Below the pieces are notes generated by a model. That model saw only the letters and a list, made by a program, of their open reading frames with translations. It was not told the origin of the DNA and searched no databases. The position numbers were made by a program, and so were the translations under genes. Below, piece by piece: positions 1-10,138 of a stretch of 23,384 nucleotides of DNA. Origin of the DNA: Beroe ovata (taxonomy: Eukaryota > Ctenophora > Nuda > Beroida > Beroidae); contig CAMPET010000019.1 in NCBI GenBank assembly GCA_946803715.1, forward strand, positions 45,135 through 68,518, given 5' to 3'. Within the stretch, counting starts at the first letter, position 1. Each line of letters starts with the position of its first letter.

Positions 1-86
1 CACCCCCCACTCCTCACTCCTCACCTCCTTCCCTCACTCCTCACCCTCACTCCTCACCCTCACTCCCCACCCTCACTCCTCACCCT
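1..86 (+). repeat. Pyrimidine-rich minisatellite before copy 1 (partial)
   Basis: CTCACTCCTCAC-type words with no G from the window start to just before the ATG at 87. It is the counterpart of the array at 3544-3785 and is truncated by the window edge. Confidence 0.8.
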
Positions 87-1436
87 ATGCCCCCGCTCCA
101 GAAAGGTGCCGATGTACTGTGGGGTTCGAACATAAGACTTCTGGAAAACGATCTACAGGAGATACTACCAGAACAACCCGATCAGCCTAGTCCCGAGAAA
201 AACGTCATAACGGAGTGTACAATGGTGAGTGTACAATGATCATTGTACTGAGTACACTGTACTGTAGACGTTTCTTCTCACTTTTCTCTATTCTCTTTCT
301 TTCAAAATCTGAACAGTGACTCTGTCATACCCATTCCCTCTCATGTTCCCTCATCTAATTTCCCCCCTGCCCACAGTGTAACGAGGAATTGACGAGTAAC
401 CACGTGTGTAGAGAATACCTGGAACGGCTTCAGCCCCATCTCTCTACAGTAAGACGCTTGTCTCACCTCGAAATCTTACTTATCTTCCGATTTTATTCGA
501 AATTTAGGGGGTTAACAACCAAATTCCGGTACGATGTTGTGCACAAATCTTCACCATTTTCACCTCATGACGTGTTCCACTCACCCCTCCCCTCTCTTGC
601 CAGGTACCAAATGGAGGAGGTGAGATTACCCTCACCCAAACCTCGGAGGAGTGTCGGAAGAATCTAAACAGTCTCCATGGTGACGCTATGTTTGTGGAGG
701 ACGAGGGAGCGACCTTCCCATTCAATTCAGTGTGAGTTTGGAAATAGGTCACCGCTCTGTTCTTTGAAATCTCCGAAGACTCAATAATATCATTCTTCAT
801 GGTCTTATCACTTTTTTATGAGTTGTTGAATGTTAACATCCCTCCCCTTGTTACCCTGACAGCCATGACCTCCTCAGCTCCACGAAGGGACATCACTATG
901 ACAACACACCCCATCACCAGATATCTGACAAGGACGGTCACTCAGTTGGCCGGGTCGTTAAGCATCCATTCGCTACTTCCTGGATCAGTGCTGTTTACTC
1001 GAAAGGTAAGGAACAGTGAACAGTCTTACCCTTAACCATCTCTTGAATAGCCGTCCAGTTAACCGTCCTTCCCTTTTAACTGTCTCTTGCTATTTCGACC
1101 ATCTTTACATCAAACTACCAACTCTTTATCCAATATGGAATATGCCCCCTCTAATAGGATATGCCCCCTCTCTCATGGGATATATATACCCCGACTCAGA
1201 CCCCCTAATAGTAATACCTCACAGATCTATTCACGTACGACCAAGCGACCATCTATCACCGAGCTGCTTACTGCTACCCAATTCTCACGAAACTCGGACC
1301 CGAAAGCGAAGTTGAGGATGGCTCCGGTGGTGTCATCATAGACCCGGAGTCAGGTGGTGTCAATGCGAATATGACAGCACCGCATTACTACCTCCCCCCT
1401 CCTCCGCCACCGAAATTCGTCAGGTTTGAACGTTGA
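87..1436 (+). CDS. Unrecognised five-exon gene, tandem copy 1
   Basis: Exons by splice consensus and phase: 87-224, 377-448, 604-731, 863-1005, 1225-1436 (stop TGA). They join without a stop into about 230 residues. I do not recognise the family. Visible features: a CxxC at residues 44-47 spanning the first intron, further Cys at 57 and 87, a His-rich stretch around GHHYDNTPHH in exon 4, the phrase KHPFATSWISAVYSK near the end of exon 4, an acidic/Gly-rich stretch, then a run of six prolines and the tail KFVRFER. No signal peptide or membrane segment is evident. Start: the ATG at 87 is in frame and conserved in copy 2, but it sits just before CTCCAG, a good splice acceptor at 100-101. Exon 1 could therefore be an internal exon starting at 102 with its start off the window. 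The exon model is well supported by the matching second copy; the function is unknown. Confidence 0.75.
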
Positions 1437-1711
1437 TTTACTGTATTTGTTTGAAGAAGGTGATGGAGGTGACGCTTCAGGGAAGCAAAATGGCCCGAAA
1501 CTGACATTGCCAATGGATTCAGCGTCCACAATTAATTAATCGATTATATTTAGAAGAAGTTCGGATGAAAAAATTGTAGTCATGAGTGGCATCTTGAATC
1601 TATGAATGATTAGTCACGAGACCAATTTCCTGATATATGAGGCTAGGAGGACCGAGAATTTTTTACCCCTGAACAAGAATTACGCCCGTTTCCCGACAGG
1701 CGGGCGTTATA

Positions 1712-2044
1712 TTTCCACCCAGCCTTTAAAAGCAATAAGGTTAAAATTTAAATTCTAAGGTCTGCCGCGCATTTCATAAAATTGGTTATTTAGTTAAAAA
1801 TTTTAATTTGCGATTGCGCGAATGCAATTGCGTGCGGAGTGGTTTCTATGACAACACTTTGAATGGTCGCGCGCGCACAAAACCATTTATAATTAACTCG
1901 TAAATAGTTCCGGCCCACGTGTTTTATAAAGGAGGGACCACCGCATACGACCATCCTACCAACCCCACTATCTTCACCAAAATCTCCAAATTCCTAACCA
2001 CCTTATGCCTTTTTAGGCCGCTTCGCGGCCAGGCTGGGTGGAAA
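1712..2044. mobile_element. MITE-like inverted-repeat element, about 330 bp
   Basis: The left end TTTCCACCCAGCCT (1712-1725) is matched by its reverse complement at 2031-2044. Weaker complementarity continues inward (TTAAAAGCAATAAGG against the complement of CCTTATGCCTTTTTA). The right arm carries an additional perfect mini-hairpin, GGCCGC-TTC-GCGGCC, at 2016-2030. Just outside the left end is another hairpin (ACGCCCG/CGGGCGT, 1682-1707). There is no coding capacity. A target-site duplication cannot be read cleanly because an ambiguous base sits at 2049. A non-autonomous DNA transposon is the best guess; the superfamily is unknown. Confidence 0.5.
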
Positions 2045-2705
2045 AAATNGCTAGAAGTAGGGGAAAGTGATCCATTGATGGAGTCATAAGGCATTGTCTT
2101 CTGTCATGGTTTTCCCTGGGCATTTTTCCCAGTCCCCGATGGTTTATGATTCTTGATTACCTGGGTACTTTTCCTGCATAATTCCTGATTTGTATTATTA
2201 CTGTTTACTAATTAGGTATTGTTCCTGATTAGGTATTCTTACTGATTCTACCCCCAACCTCACACAATCACACATACCTGCTGCAATATGGCAATATTGT
2301 TTGTATTAGGAGTATTAGGTTTCAGACACATATACCCCTATATCATGGTGAGCCTGATGAGAAAATTAGGATCATTCTTCCTCAATGTCAAATGTGTTGT
2401 TTGGATAAGAGTTTTAGGACAATTTTTGACTGCCAATGCAAGGTGGGTTCTTTTTCTGAGTTCGGTGACACTTATTTATACTCGTTTGAAATTTATCGAG
2501 TCAGATTTTAGACCCTGATTTCCATTATGAGCTGTTTATACATTCACATTATCCAATACATAAGTGATTGGGGGTTTATCTGACTTCTAGCAGTGATGTA
2601 CAATCAGATACACACGCAGGCTGATACACATACATCTGATACACTCGTTACGTTGCAGATAAGGGCATGCATGGATTTCCAGTGTTGCCTGCGCTTTGCT
2701 TAACA

Positions 2706-2772
2706 TCACACACACACACACACACACAGACACAGNACACACACACACACACACACACTATATATATATATA
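2706..2772. repeat. (CA)n microsatellite followed by (TA)n
   Basis: CA dinucleotides run through 2706-2758 with an interruption and an ambiguous base at 2736, followed by a short TA run. Length is likely unreliable in the assembly. Confidence 0.9.
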
Positions 2773-3543
2773 ATGTACTCAGATTGTGATATATCTCTGC
2801 ATGACAATGTAGTCGCCCCCTGAAAATACCTTCCAAACATAGCTATATTATATTTACTTTACTGGTAAGATGATATATTTCCAAGCGAACTCTATGAATG
2901 ATTTGTACTCTTCACTTAATGAATTACTCCTTCACAACATTCCACACTCACACTCAAAGACGGTGATCCCCCGATCTTTGCATCTTAAGTGTTCTTGCTT
3001 ACTGCTACATGACAGCTCTTATGAGCACCCTAATTACTCGCGATTAACTTGTTCTGCACTTATCCTGCCGTCGACTATACTCGGTTTCGACTGTATGTTG
3101 GCTCTCTTGAGGAGATTTTTGGGTTCTTTGCCATTTTCATTCGTACCTAATCGACAGAATCTTCTGTAAATCTTGACTCATTCTCCCACGCCTCGAGTAA
3201 TGTACATTGTACATTGTACAATTTGCGCATTGTTAATACACACACGTCACACATGGGCTCCGTAATGATACCCATGGACTCAAATAGCATGATTCATACG
3301 GCGTAATCCGATTTCCCTTCCCTAAAGTGATCACTATGAAGTGGGATTGTCGTTCACTACATTCACTCGAGTGAACCTTGCGGCAGCAGTGTTTTATAGA
3401 TTGTCGGCTTATGTTTTTCATCTTCATTTTCTCACGAGCGTTTTCTTTCCGACTACCGCGGTCTCACCAAATTTTGTGTTTCACCATAGCTCCCGGCTCC
3501 ACCATCGGCCAATCCTCTCCCACACTCCCCATTCCCTCTCCTG

Positions 3544-3785
3544 TTCTTACCCCTCACTCCTCACCTCCTTATCTCACCCTCACTCCTCACTTCTCACTCC
3601 CCACCCTCACTTCTCACCCTCACTTCTCACTCCTCACCTCCTTCTCTCACCCTCACTCCTCACTTCTCACTCCCCACCCTCACTTCTCACCCTCACTTCT
3701 CACTCCTCACCTTCTCTCACCCTCACTCCTCACTCCTCACTTCTCACCCTCACCCTAACTCACCCCTCCTCACTCCTCACCCTAT
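3544..3785 (+). repeat. G-free pyrimidine-rich minisatellite
   Basis: A run of 242 nt contains no G on the + strand, made of CTCAC/CTTCTCAC words. A higher-order unit of 73 bp (beginning CACCTCCTT) occurs about twice, followed by degenerate copies. It abuts the first exon of gene copy 2. A shorter relative lies at 1-86 before copy 1, cut by the window edge. It acts either as a very long polypyrimidine tract for the acceptor at 3798, or as promoter/5' UTR if the ATG at 3784 is the start. Confidence 0.85.
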
Positions 3786-5178
3786 GTCTCCGCTCCAGAA
3801 AGGTGCCGATGTACTGTGGGGTTCGAACATAAGACTTCTGGAAAACGATCTACAGGAGATACTACCAGAACAACCCGATCAGCCTAGTCCCGAGAAAAAC
3901 GTCATAACGGAGTGTACAATGGTGAGTGTATAATGTTATACACACCGTACACTATGCAATGTAAACTGTACATTCTGCACTGATAAACACTGTACATTGT
4001 ACACTGTACTGTAGACGTCTCTCCTCACTTTTCTCTATTCTCTTTCTTTCAAAATCTGAACAGTGACTCTTACCCGAGACCCTCATTTCAATCTAGCAGC
4101 CTCATGAATCTCTCTCTCTACTTTTCCTCCTTGTTTTAATTCTCATCCCCACAGTGTAACGAGGAATTGACGAGTAACCACGTGTGTAGAGAATACCTAG
4201 AACGGCTTCAGCCCCATCTCTCTACAGTAAGACGCTTGTCTCACCTCGAAATCTTACTTCTCATTTTTTCTTACTTCTCATTTTTTAACAACCAAAGTTA
4301 TGCACAAATCCTCACCATTTTCACCACATGACAAGTTCCACTCACCCCCCCCCCCTCCTGCTAGGTACCAAATGGAGGAGGTGAGATAACCCTCACTCAA
4401 ACCTCGGAGGAGTGTCGGAAGAATCTAAACAGTCTCCATGGTGACGCTATGTTTGTGGAGGATGAGGGAGCGACCTTCCCATTCAATTCAGTGTGAGTTT
4501 GGGAATAGTTCACCGCTCTGTTCTTTGAAATATCTCCAAAGTATCTCCCTCCATTTTAATCACTACACCCATTTTATCTGTCATGAGTTGTTGAATGTTA
4601 ACATCCCTCCCCATGTCCCCCTGACAGCCATGACCTCCTCAGCTCCACGAAAGGACATCACTATGACAACACACCCCATCACCAGATACCTGACAAGGAC
4701 GGTCACTCAGTTGGCCGGGTCGTTAAGCACCCATTCGCTACTTCCTGGATCAGTGCTGTTTACTCGAAAGGTAAGGAACAGTGAACAGTCTTACCCTTAA
4801 CCATCTCTTGAATAGCCGTCCAGTTAACCGTCCTTCCTTTTTAACTATCTCTTGCTATTTCGACCATCTTAACATCAAATTACCAGCTCTTTATCCAATA
4901 TGGAATATGCCCCCTCTCTAATGGGATATGCCCCGACTCAGACCCCCTTATAGTAATACCTCCCAGATCTATTCACGTACGACCAAGCGACCATCTATCA
5001 CCGAGCTGCTTACTGCTACCCAATTCTCACGAAACTCGGACCCGAAAGCGAAGTTGAGGATGGCTCCGGTGGAGTCATCATAGACCCGGAGTCAGGTGGT
5101 GTCACTGCGAATATGACAGCACCACATTACTACCTCCCACCTCCTCCGCCGCCGAAATTCGTCAGGTTTGAATGTTGA
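3784..5178 (+). CDS. Unrecognised five-exon gene, tandem copy 2
   Basis: Exons: 3784-3921, 4155-4226, 4365-4492, 4628-4770, 4967-5178 (stop TGA). Exon lengths and phases are identical to copy 1, and the product is about 230 residues. Between 102-1436 and its counterpart I count ten synonymous and three amino-acid changes (Ser to Pro in exon 4, Asn to Thr in exon 5, final Arg to Cys); residue 2 also differs (Pro to Ser). Introns differ more, with indels. This pattern suggests both copies are constrained, or that they are alleles. The start is ambiguous as in copy 1: ATG at 3784, or a splice acceptor ending at 3798. If it is a splice acceptor, a phase-0 upstream exon at 2288-2347 (starting MAILFVLGVLGF, donor ATG|GTGAGC) would fit in phase, but nothing else supports it. 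Confidence 0.77.
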
Positions 5179-7500
5179 TTTACTGTATTTGATTGAAGAA
5201 GGTGATGGAGGTGACGCTTCAGGGAAGCAAAATGGCCCGGAACTGACATTGCCAATGGATTCAGCGTCCACGATTACAGCTTAGGAATCGATTATATTCA
5301 GAAGAAATTTGGATGAAAAATTTTTGTCATGAGTGGCATCTTTCATCTATGATTGATGAATGATAAGTCACAAGACCAATTTCCATATATATGAAAAATG
5401 TAAAGAGAAGCCTCTTCGGTGTATTTCCGGCCGTTTGATCTGAATTTGACTGAATTTTCGAGCTATCTTGTCGGGATTATGCTGGAATACTTCGGGGTGT
5501 GATTTCCAATTCATTAGTACATCATCATTTGATTTTCAACATCTGTCTGTGACGATTGCTAATCCCACTCCAAAATAACCCCTTTGCTCGGAGGTGGGTT
5601 TTAGTCTTGCTGGTTAAATCAGACACTATTTTTAGTGTGCCCACTCGCAGCACTTTTACTGCGAAACATAGCTAATGCGAACGCCGAACACTGACAGCAA
5701 AGTTGATGGAAATGATTTCATTATACTTGGACATTTGACCAGCATTACTATAGAAAATGTCAAATTTATAAATTTCTAATAAAATTTCAAAAGCTCGATG
5801 GTACGACATTTTCGAGCTCTTGCCCGCTCTTGCGAATCTCACGTACGGAGTTTTTCAATGACATCTCCGGCGAAAGCTGTCTGTCCAATGTCAACTATCT
5901 TATAATGGAGCGGGGGTTCCTGAATACCTGATGGGTGCTGTCACTTGCGTCAGATAATCCGTAGCCGGCTCCCGTTGTCTGATATTCACCATGGTTACCA
6001 TGGTATCCGCTATAGTTACCATGGGAACCACACAGAGTGGTTTTCCTGACAGTTGAGAGCTCTGTCTCTCCCGGAGCTGTCTCAAAAAATCTCCGAGCAA
6101 GGGTTGCGTAATTTAGCCGAATGGTTATACTGTTGATTCAGGTTTAACTGGTTTCGGGGAAATAATAATGATGTAATCTATCTATAGCTTGCTGACTATC
6201 GGGAGTAGGATAAATTGTCAATCGTAGTCTGGAGCAGTCCGGTTTTTCAAATCATCATTAAATCGTAAAATGTGCCTGAGTTGACTATAGCTGGTCGATA
6301 AATTATGCAGTGGTCACCCTATGGAGTCTTGCAACTCTGTGATCGAACCGTGACTGAGCTTCGGCTAGCCGACATGTTGAATTGAGTAACTGTTGAGGTT
6401 ATAACCTACTTTAGATAGCCCGACATTTATGAACGGACGTTTTCTCAGAGCAGCTGCAAATCGAATTTAGACGTATTCCAATCCAGCAAAGAATTCAAAT
6501 CTCTGATCCACAGTTATCATTGAATTTGAATCTCAGATGCCTCCCTCAAGTCACAAAATGACACATTCTGTTTCTTACTTGAGTAAAACTCCGATTTTCT
6601 TGACATCATTTTCGATTTCAGATCAGTCAAACGTATGAAAAGAGATGCATACTTTACCTCGGACAAACAGACAGATTCCACCCCAAGATCAAGGTGAGAA
6701 TTATCTGTGACACCAGCGCGCGGCTCAATGTGCGCGCCATGCATAGCACGCGCGCTGCTCGACTGTGAAATTGTATGCGCGGCTTTTTCACGAAATCACC
6801 GCCTGTATTACTATTATCTGCCAATTAATTTCCTTATTTGGCTTGATTGACAATATAGTCCATATATGGAATAACAAGGCTCTAATTCTCTACCTCACAT
6901 AATAACAGCACCTGCTCTCTCTCTCATTCCGTGTGTTGTAGGAAGAAAATTGCGGCTTCCCCTTCCGGGTATATACATCGTGTATTGCGTGTACATTTTG
7001 TCATGAGTTTCGGAGCTCTTAGGGTAAGGCATGTAGTTCATCGTAGTTTTGTGCAATTCTATACACATAGAAAGTTTCCTATGAATAGTGTACACTTATT
7101 ACTTATTCATCCGCCTTGTATAAACAATCCTAATACACATATGACATATTGTATACACTGGTATATCAAGTTCGTCATTGTTTAATACCACGAATATACA
7201 CGATACACATAGCATATTATAATTCGTGGACATTGTCATGGTATCATGTACAGTGTATACGCACAATGTATTGTATCTGTATTCAGCTCTCCTTTATAAT
7301 GTCTGTCTTTCCTACAATGTACATCCGAGTTGAGCGCTGCAATTTCCCCCTCGTTTTTTATAAACACGAAATTCGAGACTCCGTTATATTTGATAATGAA
7401 GCTTCTCTCCAAAAATATAGGAACTTGAAATCAATTCTCTTCCTATATATGCTATAGAGAGTAGCCGGTGCATTTCTCTTCCTAGCCCATTTCATCGTTT
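5179..7500. other. Non-coding stretch, no gene seen
   Basis: No open frame here resembles a protein family, and I find no convincing splice-linked exons. The minus-strand frame near 5900-6100 reflects CCATGGTTACCATGG-like palindromic sequence. Also present are a GC-rich inverted repeat at 6714-6757 and AT-rich sequence with GTATAC/TGTACA words from about 6960 to 7320. Confidence 0.55.
6714..6757. repeat. GC-rich inverted repeat (CAGCGCGCG/CGCGCGCTG)
   Basis: Nine-bp perfect arms at 6714-6722 and 6749-6757 with a 26-nt spacer containing CAAT and CCATGCA. A very similar layout occurs at 17979-18018. Confidence 0.65.
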
Positions 7501-8112
7501 CAAGCGTGCGTTGTTTTCGTCGCTAGCACGTAGGCACAGGGCGAGGTTTACAAAAACACTTACCACGTGGTAGTTCACGTGTGTGCGCGGCTTTCAGTCA
7601 CGTGATTCTATTGATTGCATGATGATGTACGGTTCGTCGTGCTTCTGTCGTCTTCTGGTTTCAAATTCACTTCCTCTGAAGATATCGTGGTTATCGCATG
7701 AAGAAACCTCCCCCGTTTACTGAATTTTGATATGTATTATTCGTGGAGTCCGGAGAAATTATTCGTTTCAATTTCCAAGACGCAGCAGAAAGTTAGTTGT
7801 ACTGAATCGTCTTGCGATTTTCTCGACCACCTTCACCAGACAACCTGCAGTTTTTCTCAATTTCGTCTCGTTTCGCGTGATTTCACACGAGTTAACGGTT
7901 AATCGTGTGAATTTGTGTTGCACGAGCTGGGTTGTTAATCGAGGTATTGGTTAATTGGCGAGACTTGAGAGAGTGTTATTGACGAAATTTGGTTGTGTAA
8001 GAAATGTTTGAGGGAGATTTTGCTGCTTTTTGGGCATGCATGAAATAAAGTTCCGAATTATGCGGCATTATGGATAATGGTGCGGTATGAATATGATGAG
8101 GAACATGCTAAT

Positions 8113-8154
8113 ACATCGTATACGATGTTTATGTTGTACAATGTACATTGTACA
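8113..8154. repeat. Two perfect palindromes, 16 and 20 bp
   Basis: ACATCGTATACGATGT at 8113-8128 and TGTACAATGTACATTGTACA at 8135-8154 are both exact palindromes, separated by 6 nt. They border the tandem repeat that follows. Confidence 0.8.
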
Positions 8155-8178
8155 TGGTGCAATGTAAATGGTGCAATA

Positions 8179-8230
8179 CATGGTACAATGTACATGGTGC
8201 AATACATGGTACAATGTACATGGTGCAATA
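8179..8230 (+). repeat. 26-bp tandem repeat, two perfect copies
   Basis: The unit beginning CATGGTACAATGTACATGG is present at 8179-8204 and exactly again at 8205-8230. Degenerate copies of the same words extend back to about 8150. Confidence 0.85.
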
Positions 8231-8710
8231 TACATTATACAATTACACATGCATTCTCAGCACAGATGTACATATTGTACACACATAGAGTTCCAAACTC
8301 CACCCTCACTGTCCTTTGTAATTTGTCTATGATTACACTTCCTATGTGACATGTGTTTCAACGTGTGTGATTGTGTGTGTGTTTGTGTCACGTGACCCAA
8401 TGTTCATCAACTGTTGTCAGCATTGCCACGTGACCTGTACCCGTATGATTTGCAATGAACTTCCTATATTATGCGCCGATATAAAGTTCTGTTCTGTGTG
8501 TTGAAGGGTATCGCGTATCGTCACATTTTGAGTCTTCCCGTTTTCCAATCTTTTGTTTCATACAAAACTTTCACACGATGGATTAATTTGTATGATCGAC
8601 CATCGTACATTACTCGGGTCTCTCTGACCTAATTAACTAATTAAATACTGGAATTGGGAGATCCATCGCCACCTCAGCGTGGTCTCATGCCCATATATGG
8701 GCATCACGTG

Positions 8711-9321
8711 GTGGGATCTGTTCTACCCCCAGGGTCATGACAATGCACTACACACACTGTATCATAATTACTCTCTCTCCCTTGCTCTGTGTGTTGTGTG
8801 TGCAGCTGGTCAGTGCGTTCAGTGTACATCCTAACTGTATAGTTCTTTGCTTTGAATAGAAGTACTTTGTGTTGGTGTTTTACAATTCTTCTTTTCGATC
8901 CGACCATCATCATCATCTTCACACATTTCGAAGATGTTTACGTACCCTTTCTGCAAAATAATAAGCGGTCACCTTTCGTATTCTTGTTGATGATGCGGTG
9001 ATACGGATTCTCATGTTGTCTGAACCAATCAATGAATCTCAATCTATAGGTACTGAAATCGGATACCTCACTCTTCTCTGAAACTAGGAACTTAATACAA
9101 CCTAATCAAATTCTTTCTTCGCGCTTTGTATTTGTGTTTGTCTGTTTGTGTGTGTATGTGAAACTGTCGATTGAAGCACACGTAACGTAGCAATATTTGA
9201 AATTGTTTCAAAGCAGAGTGTTTTGGTGTAGATGCTATTCTTTAAAGTTTTGTCCCTCTCAATGCTTACTCCGAGATGCAATCCTTTCTGTTTGCTATAC
9301 AATTTATGTAATGAGTGTATG
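8711..9321. other. Non-coding stretch, no gene seen
   Basis: Mixed-composition sequence without a recognisable exon. Short open frames on both strands have no family-like motifs. Confidence 0.5.
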
Positions 9322-9425
9322 CCAGTATACTCTGTATACTGTGCTTACTCCGTGTATACCAGTATACCCTGTTTACTGTGTGTACTCCGTGTATACCAGT
9401 ATACCCTGTATACTGTGTGTATTGT
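9322..9425 (+). repeat. 37-bp tandem repeat, about 2.8 copies
   Basis: Units at 9322-9358, 9359-9395 and a partial third from 9396. Each starts CCAGTATAC and ends TCCGTGTATA in the complete units. Units carry a few substitutions. GTATAC palindromes recur inside. The array leads directly into the inverted repeat at 9428. Confidence 0.85.
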
Positions 9426-9427
9426 AC

Positions 9428-9494
9428 ACCAAATGTACAATGTATATAATAGTCAACATTGTTGACTATGTATGATATACATTGTGTATTTGGT
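9428..9494. repeat. Long imperfect hairpin
   Basis: The left arm (9428-9458, beginning ACCAAATGTACAATGTATAT) is complementary to the right arm (9460-9494). There are two mismatches and one gap of about four bases. The inner ten bp (ATAGTCAACA/TGTTGACTAT) are perfect around a single T. The transcript would fold into a stem of about 30 bp. It could be a foldback transposon remnant or a structured RNA; no coding potential. Confidence 0.7.
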
Positions 9495-10138
9495 TGACTC
9501 AACAAAACACAACGCTCGTAGTAAAGTGATTATAACTATCTTGTTGTGTTACTGTGGGGTAAATGATGATTTGTTAGCTTCTCTCATCACAAATGTATAG
9601 CGCCATGTATACAAATACAATTGTACAATGTACATTCAGTATCTCTCACACCCCTTCTCCATTTTTCCCGCCCCCGGCCGAGTTGAGGATAGCAAGGTCC
9701 CTTTGTTTGGGATATTCCCGGGGTAGATCCCTCCGGCCATCGGCCCGGCCCTCTATTTCATATTCGTATTTGAAAATCAATACGGCCATCATTTTGCGTC
9801 GTTTGATCTCGAATCTCTCACATCAGCAAGCACACTGCGTTTTTACTGCAGCTGTTGTCCGATTTTAATATTACTTGTGAGAAGATTGTAGCTTGCTTCT
9901 GATGATGCTCTTTACGTTACGTTTGAAATTGTACATTGTGCTATATTGATTGTTCGTGAGATTGACACACCCTTTCTGATTTAACTCGGTCATGTCGGTA
10001 ATATCCGCTGCTTCCTTAATTGGTATTTTGTTAAGCATCACGGTCCCCTTGCTTCCACCGTTATTGAAGTGGGTTCCTGCGATTCCCCCTTTTCCTTTAC
10101 ACCTTTACATACCGTTTTCCCCCGCCTTCCTCCTATAA
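9495..10138. other. Region upstream of the ETS gene, no exon identified
   Basis: Contains another ATTGTACAATGTACATT word (about 9619-9636) and a GC-richer block at about 9665-9760, with CCCGCCCCCGGCC and CGGCCCGGCC, that could be promoter-proximal. Pyrimidine-rich sequence leads into the CA microsatellite. No start site can be read. Confidence 0.4.

Larger units (their letters stand above)
1..1640 (+). repeat. Direct duplication, left copy
   Basis: Sequence from the window start to about 1640 is repeated at about 3544-5394. Homology covers the minisatellite, all five exons, the introns and about 200 bp of 3' flank. It ends near ATATATGA in both copies (about 1640 and 5394). The left edge lies off the window, so the true size is unknown. 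Confidence 0.9.
1437..3543. other. Spacer between the two gene copies, no clear gene
   Basis: Contains the shared 3' flank of copy 1 (to about 1640), the MITE-like element, AT-rich sequence with repeated TTCCTGATT/AGGTATT words around 2140-2250, a CA/TA microsatellite and a TGTACATTGTACA stretch near 3200. A hydrophobic open frame from 2288 has an initial 60 nt that could be a phase-0 exon (2288-2347, ending at GTGAGC) for gene copy 2. This is speculative. Confidence 0.4.
3544..5394 (+). repeat. Direct duplication, right copy
   Basis: Right copy of the duplication at 1-1640. Exons are nearly identical; introns carry substitutions and indels, for example between exons 2 and 3 and in the intron before exon 5. 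The extra length comes mainly from the longer minisatellite and intron differences. Confidence 0.9.
7564..8710. promoter_or_regulatory. Cluster of six CACGTG E-boxes
   Basis: CACGTG occurs at 7564, 7576, 7599, 8389, 8427 and 8705. The first three lie within 41 bp. The site at 8388-8395 sits in GTCACGTGAC, the consensus of the CLEAR element bound by TFEB/MITF-type bHLH-ZIP factors in animals. About 0.3 sites would be expected by chance in 1.15 kb of even composition. The cluster lies 1.7-2.8 kb upstream of the ETS gene, so a role as its distal promoter or enhancer is inference. Five further CACGTG sites are scattered through the rest of the window. Confidence 0.45.

Noticed and set aside
121-140. 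GGTTCGAA resembling a tRNA B box (also in copy 2)
   Set aside because: It lies inside a coding exon and no cloverleaf or A box can be drawn around it.
3341-3832. Long + strand open frame rich in Ser, Leu, Pro and His
   Set aside because: It is a translation of the G-free minisatellite; the absence of G on the strand removes TGA and TAG stops, so its openness is trivial.
5900-6100. Minus-strand 66-aa frame
   Set aside because: It overlaps CCATGGTTACCATGG-like palindromic sequence and has no family features or splice partners.
7727-7954. + strand 75-aa frame upstream of the ETS gene
   Set aside because: No domain, composition close to random translation, and no conserved-looking splice sites.
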